Below, one piece after another: positions 47,931 to 56,236 of a stretch of 64,000 bases of DNA. The DNA is from Streptococcus suis. GTDB taxonomy: Bacteria; Bacillota; Bacilli; Lactobacillales; Streptococcaceae. Position numbers and translations under genes: made by a program. The stretch is taken from assembly GCA_029593465.1 (NCBI GenBank), contig JAKTNK010000009.1, positions 23,634-87,633 on the forward strand, in the 5' to 3' direction. The stretch's first letter is position 1. Each line of letters opens with the position of its first letter. A model generated the notes under the pieces. That model made no database searches and was not told where the DNA came from. It saw only the letters and a list, made by a program, of their open reading frames with translations.

Positions 47931-48227
47931 TTCCTTATCCATCACCTCTTGAATTTTAGAGAACGCCTTAACGTCACCGTTTAAGGCTTTTTGAAGCACC
48001 ACGAGAGCCAGTGCCATCTCATTAGTTGGGGCATAACCCAAACCAATAAGCAAGTCTCGCATTTGCTCATTATTGACTTCTGAACTTAAAAGCGTCTCAA
48101 AAGCTCTCTTCAAATCGGCTCGCTGACGTCTGACTTTCCCTGAAGCTAAACCTCCTTTACGTGAGATTTCTCTTGCTTCCCTCTTGGTTCGTTGATTGAT
48201 AGGAATTAAATTGTTGTCATTAGCCAC
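47928..48227 (-). CDS. small KGG-type protein (ICE-associated)
   Basis: 99 residues, MANDNNLIPINQRTKREAREISRKGGLASGKVRRQRADLKRAFETLLS. The RTKREAREISRKGGLASGKVRR stretch resembles the KGG repeat region of small proteins seen in phages and ICEs; the rest is helical. Function unknown. It lies between the ParB-methyltransferase and the LysM gene, downstream of the former with a 12-base gap. Confidence 0.6.
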   Translation of the reverse strand: MANDNNLIPINQRTKREAREISRKGGLASGKVRRQRADLKRAFETLLSSEVNNEQMRDLLIGLGYAPTNEMALALVVLQKALNGDVKAFSKIQEVMDKE

Positions 48228-48238
48228 TCCGTCACCTC

Positions 48239-49483
48239 CTAGAAAAGTTGTTTGGGTTTAATCCCTGTCTCACGTTCAAAACGGTTTAATATGCGCTGCA
48301 CGTATTTGGGATCAAGTTCCATTGAGTAATTGATACGACCTAGCTGCTCACAGACCATAAGCGTTGTTCCGCTCCCTGCAAAACTATCTAAAATCACGTC
48401 TCCTTGGCGACTAGAGTTTCTCACTAAGCGTTCGATTAAAGCTGAGGGTTTCATGGTCGGATGGTCTGGATTGGCTTGTGGGCGGTTGACCCTTAAAATG
48501 GAAGTTGGTTGTGCTTCTTGGTAGGTTCTAACGAGGTCAATCAGCTCTGCCTTACTCTTCTCCTCCAAAGAGCTTTCTAAAACCGTTGATAAACTAAAAT
48601 CACTCACAAAGTAATGTTTTGCCCCTGGTTTCCATCCATAGAGACAAGGTTCATGTTGCCACTGATAATCTTGACGTCCTAAGACAAAACTATCCTTGAC
48701 CCAAATAAGACACTGCTTCTCTAACCACCCTGCAGCCGAAATCGCTTGAGAAAAGGATAGGCGTTCACTATTGGCATGCCAAATGTAAAAGGCTGCACCT
48801 GCTTTTAAATGGGGATCAACTGCTTGAAAGGCAGCGGTTAAAAAGGCTTGAAAAGCAGAGGTTTCCATCTGGTCATTTTGAATGGTTAAGGCCTCGCTCG
48901 TCTTTCCTGTGTAAGCCACGTTATAAGGGGGATCAGTAATATATAGGTCTACCTCTGTACCATCTAAGAGTTTTTCCAGATGATCTTTGTTAGTGGCATC
49001 GCCACACATGAGACGATGCCTCCCTAACTGATAGAGATTACCTTGGGTGATCGGCTCTGTCTCTTCCTCTTCTTCGCTAGACTCCGCTTTTTCTCCCGTT
49101 AAAGGTGAAGCTAAGAGATTAACCGAAAAACCAAACTGCGTCATATCGATGTCCATGATGGTGGTTAGCTCTTTTTTGAGTAGCTCCATATCAAAATCGG
49201 TATTTAAGGTAATCTTATTATGAGCCAAAATATAGGCTCGTTTTTGATTTTCCGATAAATGCTTGAGTCGAATGACTGGTACTTCGTCATAACCAAGTTC
49301 CTGTAGAGCAAGGTAGCGCCCATGCCCTTCGATAATGACATTGTTCTCATCAATCGCAATGGGATCATTATTACCAAAGGTTTCAATAGACTCTTTAATT
49401 TGCTCAATTTGGTATTTAGGATGTTTTTTAACGTTATTCCCATAAGGAACAATCTCTGATAGTAATAAGCTTTCAATTTGCAT
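48239..49483 (-). CDS. ParB-domain fused to DNA methyltransferase
   Basis: 414 residues from MQIESLLLSEIVPYG (ATG 49483 after AGAGGAGAGT). Residues 1-100: ParB-like domain (VKKHPKYQIEQIKESIETFGNNDPIAIDENNVIIEGHGRYLALQELG). Then a methyltransferase: LMCGDATN, DPPYNVAYTGK (catalytic DPPY, typical of beta-class N6-adenine or N4-cytosine enzymes), and HPTMKPSALIERL with DSFAGSGTT. Solo ParB-methyltransferase fusions are common in ICEs and phages, where they may block restriction. Confidence 0.85.
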   Translation of the reverse strand: MQIESLLLSEIVPYGNNVKKHPKYQIEQIKESIETFGNNDPIAIDENNVIIEGHGRYLALQELGYDEVPVIRLKHLSENQKRAYILAHNKITLNTDFDMELLKKELTTIMDIDMTQFGFSVNLLASPLTGEKAESSEEEEETEPITQGNLYQLGRHRLMCGDATNKDHLEKLLDGTEVDLYITDPPYNVAYTGKTSEALTIQNDQMETSAFQAFLTAAFQAVDPHLKAGAAFYIWHANSERLSFSQAISAAGWLEKQCLIWVKDSFVLGRQDYQWQHEPCLYGWKPGAKHYFVSDFSLSTVLESSLEEKSKAELIDLVRTYQEAQPTSILRVNRPQANPDHPTMKPSALIERLVRNSSRQGDVILDSFAGSGTTLMVCEQLGRINYSMELDPKYVQRILNRFERETGIKPKQLF

Positions 49484-49579
49484 AATAGACTCTCCTCTCA
49501 TCATCAATGCTGGTATAACATACCATTAATCTATCTCTCCTCTCTCAAAATAGTCATGAATGTGGCGCATACTTCTTCC

Positions 49580-51184
49580 TCATCTTTCATAAGTTTGTTC
49601 TTGACGATGGTAAGCATGGTCTCTTACCACCTGATACATTTTGGCATCATTTAAAATCGTATCTAGTTTCTCTTGCAAGACTTGGCGTTCCACCTGACTT
49701 TCCAATATCCGCTTTTCAAGTAACCCTCGATGCAATGTTTTTGGGTCTTCTTGATAGGTCTCAAAAATCAAATAAGCGCTGTCGTCTCCGTTCTCTAACC
49801 CTAATAGGGCAGCTGATAACTTGTTCCATTTATCAAGACGTTGGTCAATCTGATGTAACAAATCTTTGGTCTCATCCACCTTCTGACGAAAGCGTTCAGC
49901 CAACTCTTCAAACTGTTGGCTATTCGTGATATCATACTGCGACACAAATTCAAATTCACGGATCAACTGGTCAAGTTCAAAAATATTTTTGTGTTTGTTT
50001 AAGATGACTTGCCCATTGTTATAGGCCAATTGTCGCATCAAGGTATCTCCTCTGATGTAGCGAACATTTTGACTGTAATCATCATTTAGAAAATAGAAAA
50101 AATCGCTTTTTTTCAAAAACAATTCAAACCGTCCACCCTCTAAAGCATCAACCTTACTTCTTGACAAACGGATTGTCCCTCTACTGTGTAGCCCATAATC
50201 CACTTGAAGATAAAGACTATTCAGTGTCTCTTCTTTGACTTGCCATGGCTCAATAGTCAAACGCATTTCAAAATCAGCTTCTCTTTCTTTGACCAACTCA
50301 TCATAGGCTTTAGGGATATCTTCAAGCGGTAAGACCACTTGATTTTTAGATAAGCGTTCCTTGATACTCTCCAAGCTATAATGACCTTTTTTAGATAAGG
50401 TTCGGTCTCTGGTATTTTGTTTTTGGTTCGAGTCCAACAAGCGATAAGCCGCATATTTCCCTGAGAAGTCAACTGCTAAGTTTATGGATTTGGCTTTTTT
50501 AAGGAAGTCCTCCAAAGTCTGACTATTCTTCAAAAGAAAGTCCAAACGTTCCTTTAATTCATAACGGAAAGTTTGTTTTTTGCGATAAGCGCCATATTTG
50601 GTATGGTTCATTAACTCTGATGTCGACTCTAAGATTTTAGCTCCATAAGGTGCTGCAAACTGATTGGTTAATTCAAATAAACGCTTTGTCGTGTGTTTTC
50701 CCCATCGAAATTTACGAAGCGTTCTGGTATCTGTTGTTGAAAAAATGATGTGATTATGAAGATGATCTTTATCCATATGAGTCGCAATCACGAACTCATG
50801 ATGACCACCTGTCAAGGCCAGAATTGTCTGCCGACCAATCTCATGAATCTCTTCTGGAGTTAAGTTATCATCGGGTGAAAAGGATTGAATAATATGATGG
50901 GCAAGGACACCCTTGTCTGCTTTTAAGTCTGATGTTGTGGTGCGTCCTAAGCGATGATCGGCTAATTTTTTGGTCAAAAGCATCTCTTGAGCAGCGGCTT
51001 TGGGCTGCCCTATCAAATGAGCCGAAACCAATTGTTGGTACACCTCACCTTGTTTTGACACTAAAGGAAAAGAGGTATCGCTTGCTTGAGTAAGTACCAA
51101 CGTTTTGGACTCATCCAAGATATAGTCAACCGAACGCATCAGACGATCAACCCGTTTAATTTGCAAGACTTTATTAAACACCAT
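49580..51184 (-). CDS. conjugative relaxase, MobP-type
   Basis: 534 residues. N-terminal relaxase domain (about 1-260): likely catalytic tyrosine at residue 21 (SVDYILDE) and the three-histidine metal motif HMDKDHLHNHIIF at residues 136-148. It should nick DNA at oriT and lead the transferred strand. The C-terminal half is charged and helical. Its start overlaps the mobC end by 11 bases; the candidate oriT lies just upstream of mobC. Confidence 0.88.
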   Translation of the reverse strand: MVFNKVLQIKRVDRLMRSVDYILDESKTLVLTQASDTSFPLVSKQGEVYQQLVSAHLIGQPKAAAQEMLLTKKLADHRLGRTTTSDLKADKGVLAHHIIQSFSPDDNLTPEEIHEIGRQTILALTGGHHEFVIATHMDKDHLHNHIIFSTTDTRTLRKFRWGKHTTKRLFELTNQFAAPYGAKILESTSELMNHTKYGAYRKKQTFRYELKERLDFLLKNSQTLEDFLKKAKSINLAVDFSGKYAAYRLLDSNQKQNTRDRTLSKKGHYSLESIKERLSKNQVVLPLEDIPKAYDELVKEREADFEMRLTIEPWQVKEETLNSLYLQVDYGLHSRGTIRLSRSKVDALEGGRFELFLKKSDFFYFLNDDYSQNVRYIRGDTLMRQLAYNNGQVILNKHKNIFELDQLIREFEFVSQYDITNSQQFEELAERFRQKVDETKDLLHQIDQRLDKWNKLSAALLGLENGDDSAYLIFETYQEDPKTLHRGLLEKRILESQVERQVLQEKLDTILNDAKMYQVVRDHAYHRQEQTYER

Positions 51185-51542
51185 CGTCTCTAGCCTCTAA
51201 CTCTCGCTTCATCAAAAGGGCATTGACTTTAGTTTCAATCACACCTAACTGATCTAAAACCTCGACAACTTGTTCTTGGCTAATGCTCTCATCCATATTG
51301 GCTACCTTGGCAATTTGGTTGATGTTTACCCCAATGCGATGAAGTTCTTGACGAAGAGTAATCAAATCGTCAAAATGGATAACCTTAACTTGACCGTTCG
51401 TTAACATTAACCTTGCGAAGTTGGAGAAATTCTCAATTTGTGCCTTTGCCATTTGTTTCTCAATGCGTTGTTTTTCATCTTCATTCACAAAAAATAATTT
51501 TGGAATGGGGCGACTACGCTTATCATTTTCTATTGTCATCAT
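51174..51542 (-). CDS. mobC: MobC-like relaxosome protein
   Basis: About 122 residues, starts MMTIENDKRSRPIPKLFFVNEDEKQRIEKQMAKAQIENFSNFARLMLTNGQV, followed by DLITLRQELHRIGVNINQIAKVANM, the MobC signature (L-x-x-L-x-x-x-G-x-N-(I/L)-N-Q-I-A-(K/R)-x-x-N). It is a ribbon-helix-helix-type accessory protein that binds near oriT and helps the relaxase. Co-translated with the relaxase (overlap 11 bases). Confidence 0.85.
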   Translation of the reverse strand: MMTIENDKRSRPIPKLFFVNEDEKQRIEKQMAKAQIENFSNFARLMLTNGQVKVIHFDDLITLRQELHRIGVNINQIAKVANMDESISQEQVVEVLDQLGVIETKVNALLMKRELEARDDGV

Positions 51543-51603
51543 CTGTCCTTTCTAAGCTCTCAATGAACCTTGATATTTTAGCTCCGTTACCTTGGCAAGA
51601 TTA

Positions 51604-51713
51604 GCATTTGTATATACAAATGCAAAAATCAAAGCGATAGCCCCGTCCCTAACCTCACTGCGTAGTGGCTAGAGAAAGGGACTATCGCTTTGTCTTTTGG
51701 GGAAATCCCCAAA
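51604..51713. other. candidate origin of transfer (oriT)
   Basis: Three inverted repeats lie between the mobC start and the 51717 gene. GCATTTGTATATACAAATGC is a perfect 20-bp palindrome at 51604-51623. CAAAGCGATAGCCCC (51630-51644) pairs with 51678-51692, with one mismatch. TTTGGGG / CCCCAAA are at 51696-51702 and 51707-51713. Clusters like these next to mobC and relaxase genes usually mark oriT and the nic region. The nic position is not determined. Confidence 0.6.
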
Positions 51714-51716
51714 CCC

Positions 51717-52013
51717 CTAAGCAGGGCTAACGCCCTTTTCTCTCAGCCAGTCGGCTGGTAATTCGCCCTCACGGGTAAGGAGTGCCTTAGCGGTTTCGTA
51801 CTCGCTATCGTTCCATTTGGCTAGAGTATTAAGCGTTGTTTTAATTGCCTCATAGAGGTCATCAATGCCCTCTAAAGAGGGAAAATCTTCCTGTAAGACG
51901 ACCATGATACCTTGGCGAGAGAGCGCCATATTGGTTTCATTAGGCATTAATGTAGCATCATCGGTTAGGTCAAACAGGTAAGTCATAAGCGTTTCTTCAA
52001 GTGTTGTTGTCAT
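51717..52013 (-). CDS. hypothetical ICE protein
   Basis: 98 residues, MTTTLEETLMTYLFDLTDDATLMPNETNMALSRQGIMVVLQEDFPSLEGIDDLYEAIKTTLNTLAKWNDSEYETAKALL. Acidic and probably helical, with no motif I recognise. Lies between the primase-like polyprotein gene and oriT; likely part of the transfer operon. Confidence 0.6.
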   Translation of the reverse strand: MTTTLEETLMTYLFDLTDDATLMPNETNMALSRQGIMVVLQEDFPSLEGIDDLYEAIKTTLNTLAKWNDSEYETAKALLTREGELPADWLREKGVSPA

Positions 52014-52073
52014 CTTGGTTTCTCCTTTGTCTTGGTTGATTAGTGAGTAACGATAGGTTTTGAATGAGGGAGG

Positions 52074-55000
52074 TCAGGTTCTCTCCTGAACCTCCGCTTG
52101 GTCTTTTTTTAACGATTGTTCTCCCTCCTTAGTGACCGTTTGGCTCACGTTGACTTCTTGAGAAAGTGCCTCTAATCGACTTTCAAGACTATTGACTTTT
52201 GGGGTCTTGGTCAACTGGGCTTCTAAAAAGCTATCCATTGAGGTAATGAGCGCTTTAGCTTCTCTTTGAACAATATCTAGTTGGGCTTCAAGGTCTGAGA
52301 GGGCTTGTTTATCATCCACCCATGATGCCAAATACCCAAAACTGTAGTCACTGGTGTCAAAGCCATAATGATTAGCCACCACATAAGCGACGGACTCAGC
52401 CTGCAATTCCGCATGACTATACTTGAGGTTAGCAGTCTGCTCTTTAGAAGCATGTAAGTCACTATGAGCTAACTCATGGAAAAAGGTTTTAAGGGTTTGT
52501 TGTTCTGACATCCCTCCTTTAAGCGCGATCGTTTGGTCTTTAGCTGCGTAATAACCTTTAGCCTCTTTGAGGGTGTGATCAATGATGACCTTAACTCCCT
52601 TAGACTCCGCATAGGCCTTGGCAGCACGATAAAGATTGGCATAATCCTTGTGCGTTCCTTCCAGTTCATGGATGGCTTTAGGCAAGTCCTTTCCCTTCGT
52701 TTGAGACACATCAAAGACTGGAACTAACTTAAAGCGAAGAGCTGTTTTCTCATTGCCCTTCTCATCCAAAAGCACTTTACCTGTCTCAGGGTCACGCTGT
52801 TTAATGGTCATCGGCGCCCAAATGCGCATGGCTTTTTCCCCTTTATTGACCGAACGTTCAAAGGTTTCTTTCCATTGTTTAAAGGATGTGACGTAAGTCG
52901 CATTTGGATTTTGGGCTAGAATGAGTTGAATGTTTCGGGTAGAATAACGAGGGAATTTTGCCATAGTCGTCAGAAACCGTTTATACTGTTTGGAATTCAA
53001 ATAGTCTTTAATACCCGATTTCATGTGAGCGGCTAACCCTTTAATGTCGTTCTTTGCCAGGTAATCATTAACCGTTGTGGTTTCCGCTTTCTCTTCTGAA
53101 ACAGAGGAGACTTGTTCTAAAGATGATTGTCGATTTTCTTCTTTAAAGACAACCGACTCCAACGGTTCTAAATCACCAGCCTCTAACAAGGCTTTCAATT
53201 CCTGACCTTTATCTTTGACAATCGTATCGTTAATAGAAAGAGTCTGAATGGTGTTACCTTTCTTTTGAAACACTCCTAAAATGATATTGCCTTCTTGTTC
53301 TCTTTCCAAAGCAAGGTTTAATTTATGAGAGGGTTTTAAAACTGAAACTGGAAACGAAATATCCCCCATGGTTCGAAATGCCACAATAAGATGCTTGTTA
53401 TCTGTACGAATAGCACGTTGAGCATTCAACGATTTCATCTTTTTTATCTCTGACAGGTGATCAAAGACAAAAGACTTAGCTTGAGTAATTTCTTGAAAGA
53501 GAGGAAGGACTTGGATCTTGTCGACAAAAGAACGACTTACTGTAATATTGTCAAAATGTCCTTGACCAGTCGCAAAACGTTCTAAGACCTTAACTGCGGA
53601 TAAGTCCCTTCCAATCGGACGAACACCTGTCAAGTGAGCAAACTTTTCTCGTCCATAGTTAACCGTCATTGCTTCCACGCTATCGCCATTTTGGTAAAAA
53701 TAAACCACTTCTGAATCTGCCACTGTTTTCAAGTACCATTGAGCTGTTTCCTGAAGTGTGGAAGCGTAGTAATTCAGATTTCGTAAATCTTCTGGAGTGA
53801 TGACATGGTAACCTCCACGAACACTTGACATCTCTCGGTTATCAGTGCTAAACTTAAGGGGAGGATAGGATAATGTCGGGTGACTGGTAACAGTTTGCTC
53901 AAAGGTATCATCTTTTGATACAGGTTCGGCACTGCCTTGAGGAGTCTCCTCCAAAGAACCCCAACTCATATTGGTCCTATCGTTTAACATCTCCAGATTT
54001 TTATCTGGAGATGTTTTTATGTTGTCTATCACAACTTGGTCAATCTCTGCTAAGTCCTGAGCATAAGGGTGATGTTCGAGGATTTGACTAAGGGGTTGAC
54101 TTTCATCGCCGATGTTATAGCGTAGGTCAACATCAATAACCGTTCCATCTGGATCAAGCAAATCAAATTTAGTCTTCTGGTAAGGATGAAGCCCATATTC
54201 CGTGATAGTATCTAAGGTGCCACCGTGGCGCTCCTGAAAGAGATGTTCATTTGCTTCGTAAGCCTTCTGCACAAATGTCTTATAAGACATGGTCGTCCCT
54301 TCTTGTTCGTTAAAGAGAGGGCTTTCTGACCATTGAATTCTGACCTGATAGTCCTTTATTTCCGTCAATGCTTCCTTATTTTGTTTTAAGTAATCATTCC
54401 AGTCCACTTTGCTTTCTCCTTTGTTTAGTGGGGGTAGGGCTGATGTCAAGCCAATTCCCTTATCTTCTAGCTTCTTGATAAATTTTCGCCCCGCCTCATC
54501 ATTATCAATGGCAAGGGTGATGATGTCTTTATTTTGGTCGTCGTGAAAAGTCCTTGTGATTGCCGCAACTCTTGAAAGTGCTCTTGGGGTTTTGGTGCGT
54601 TCAAAGGTATACTCCTGCCCCGCTAGTTCTGCCTGCAAGGCCATATAGTAATGGCTAATCGTTCCTTCTTTTAAGCCATCCATAGCCACTAAGCGAACAT
54701 CAGATAAAGTATTCTTGTGTAATTCGTAATAACTCATCAGATCGATCGGTGCTTCCGCAAAAACCAAGCGTTTGGGCTTGCCAATGGTCACAGACATGCC
54801 ATAATAGCCATCCGTGCCCTTCATCAGCCGTTTTAAGCGCCCTCTCTCATGCTTGGTAGGATTAGCCACAATCCCTTGTAAGGAAGCCCCAACGACCTTT
54901 CCTTCACGATCTCGAGCCTTAAACACTACTACAGGCTCTGCTTCTCCTTGATAACGGTAAGTGGCTTCGGCTAGCACTCCTTGACTTTCAAAAAAGCGGA

Positions 55001-55394
55001 TGGTTTCCTCTGACAAGCCTCGCTCATGGATGAGATATGCCCTTGCTTTGGGCATCTCTGCTACTTCATGCTCTGACAGACTGTAAACAAAGGGTTTCTT
55101 TTCTGGTTCGACAATCTCAATTTGGTCAAAGTGACCTGTTTCTAAAAAACGTTTGGCCTCCTTGAAACTAGGACGAGTCCCTGTTTGTTCCTCACGAATG
55201 GTTTGAACCAGTTCAAACACATCCCCATGCTTATCGTATTTAAACCACGAAAAGATATTTCTTGTGGTATTGATGGTTAGTGACGGATGCTCGACCCACT
55301 GGTAATTATCACTACCAACACGTTTTAACACTAACCCTAGAGCTTGTGCTACTGCTAAAATAGAGGTATTTTTAAGGGATTTCACACTTGCCAT
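52074..55394 (-). CDS. LtrC-like polyprotein: primase (Toprim) and ArdC-like metallopeptidase domains
   Basis: 1106 residues. N-terminal part (1 to about 70) is a DUF3991/CHC2-like zinc-ribbon region without the cysteines; a Toprim domain follows (about 200-330: KRLVFAEAPIDLMSYYE, ITLAIDNDEAGRKFIKK with the acidic residues). Next come large polyvalent-protein-type domains (about 345-450). The C-terminal part begins like ArdC (KDYLNSKQYKRFLTTMAKFPRYSTRNIQLILAQNP...) and contains a zinc metallopeptidase motif HELAH at 973-977 with downstream Glu. Conjugative-element proteins of this type may prime the transferred strand and protect it from host restriction. Confidence 0.8.
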   Translation of the reverse strand: MASVKSLKNTSILAVAQALGLVLKRVGSDNYQWVEHPSLTINTTRNIFSWFKYDKHGDVFELVQTIREEQTGTRPSFKEAKRFLETGHFDQIEIVEPEKKPFVYSLSEHEVAEMPKARAYLIHERGLSEETIRFFESQGVLAEATYRYQGEAEPVVVFKARDREGKVVGASLQGIVANPTKHERGRLKRLMKGTDGYYGMSVTIGKPKRLVFAEAPIDLMSYYELHKNTLSDVRLVAMDGLKEGTISHYYMALQAELAGQEYTFERTKTPRALSRVAAITRTFHDDQNKDIITLAIDNDEAGRKFIKKLEDKGIGLTSALPPLNKGESKVDWNDYLKQNKEALTEIKDYQVRIQWSESPLFNEQEGTTMSYKTFVQKAYEANEHLFQERHGGTLDTITEYGLHPYQKTKFDLLDPDGTVIDVDLRYNIGDESQPLSQILEHHPYAQDLAEIDQVVIDNIKTSPDKNLEMLNDRTNMSWGSLEETPQGSAEPVSKDDTFEQTVTSHPTLSYPPLKFSTDNREMSSVRGGYHVITPEDLRNLNYYASTLQETAQWYLKTVADSEVVYFYQNGDSVEAMTVNYGREKFAHLTGVRPIGRDLSAVKVLERFATGQGHFDNITVSRSFVDKIQVLPLFQEITQAKSFVFDHLSEIKKMKSLNAQRAIRTDNKHLIVAFRTMGDISFPVSVLKPSHKLNLALEREQEGNIILGVFQKKGNTIQTLSINDTIVKDKGQELKALLEAGDLEPLESVVFKEENRQSSLEQVSSVSEEKAETTTVNDYLAKNDIKGLAAHMKSGIKDYLNSKQYKRFLTTMAKFPRYSTRNIQLILAQNPNATYVTSFKQWKETFERSVNKGEKAMRIWAPMTIKQRDPETGKVLLDEKGNEKTALRFKLVPVFDVSQTKGKDLPKAIHELEGTHKDYANLYRAAKAYAESKGVKVIIDHTLKEAKGYYAAKDQTIALKGGMSEQQTLKTFFHELAHSDLHASKEQTANLKYSHAELQAESVAYVVANHYGFDTSDYSFGYLASWVDDKQALSDLEAQLDIVQREAKALITSMDSFLEAQLTKTPKVNSLESRLEALSQEVNVSQTVTKEGEQSLKKDQAEVQERT

Positions 55395-55424
55395 TAACTG
55401 TCCTCCTCATCGTTTTATTGATCA

Positions 55425-56210
55425 TTATAATTCCCTCTCTTGTTCTAATGTTCGAGACTGTTCCTGTTTTAACAGTTGAGCAAGCTCGTCATAGCAGTCC
55501 TCTAGTAATTCAAAGTCTTCCAAGTCATAATCATAGTCTAAAGCCTCTAATAAGCCTTCATCTGAAAGCTCTAGATACTGGGCATCAAATAAGGTTATTG
55601 CGGCCTTTGTCATCACGTCCGCCAAAGGTTCTAGGCTTAAATCCTCTAAAGGAATAATGTAATAAGTCGCAACATCAGAATCCTCGACTAAGGACTGTTC
55701 TTGTGATGATAATGATTGTTCTGCCATAACCCTATCCATATCAGGTTGACTATCCACCAATAAGAGCTCATTTGTTTTCGGATTGATAGCAAGCAAAGTC
55801 AAACCATTAGTCAACAGGAGTTCGTCTAAGGCATCTGGTGTTTCTAGCTCCTCAAATAAACGCTCACCTCGACCCTTGACAGCGTCAAACACACTAGGCG
55901 TAGCTGGTAAGGGGGTAGCCTTTAACAAGGTGTCCTTAGCAAGGTCAGCTCGTCTGTAAGAAAAGAGATAAGGGGCAACCGCTTTAAAATCTTGGTAGTT
56001 CATGTATTCAATCGCTGTCGTTACTAAGCGATTTTGAAGCTCCGCATCTCTTAGGGTAGAGAGGTCTCCTTCATTCGCTAGCTGACGAATCGCCTCATAG
56101 AGGGCATAGTCTGGGATAGCTTTTTCAATGCCAACCAAAAAGCCAACTCCTAGAGCTGACTCTTCATTAACTTCTTTTTTGAGTGATTTTAGTTGTTTTT
56201 GAGATAACAT
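55425..56210 (-). CDS. hypothetical acidic ICE protein
   Basis: About 261 residues (second ATG at 56210 taken, after AAGGAAACAATG). Starts MLSQKQLKSLKKEVNEESALGVGFLVGIEKAIPDYALYE and ends in a very acidic helical tail (LEALDYDYDLEDFELLEDCYDEL). No family I recognise. It sits between the coupling protein and the primase-like gene, so a transfer-related role is likely. Confidence 0.6.
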   Translation of the reverse strand: MLSQKQLKSLKKEVNEESALGVGFLVGIEKAIPDYALYEAIRQLANEGDLSTLRDAELQNRLVTTAIEYMNYQDFKAVAPYLFSYRRADLAKDTLLKATPLPATPSVFDAVKGRGERLFEELETPDALDELLLTNGLTLLAINPKTNELLLVDSQPDMDRVMAEQSLSSQEQSLVEDSDVATYYIIPLEDLSLEPLADVMTKAAITLFDAQYLELSDEGLLEALDYDYDLEDFELLEDCYDELAQLLKQEQSRTLEQEREL

Positions 56211-56236
56211 CATTGTTTCCTTTCTGTCGTTATTGG

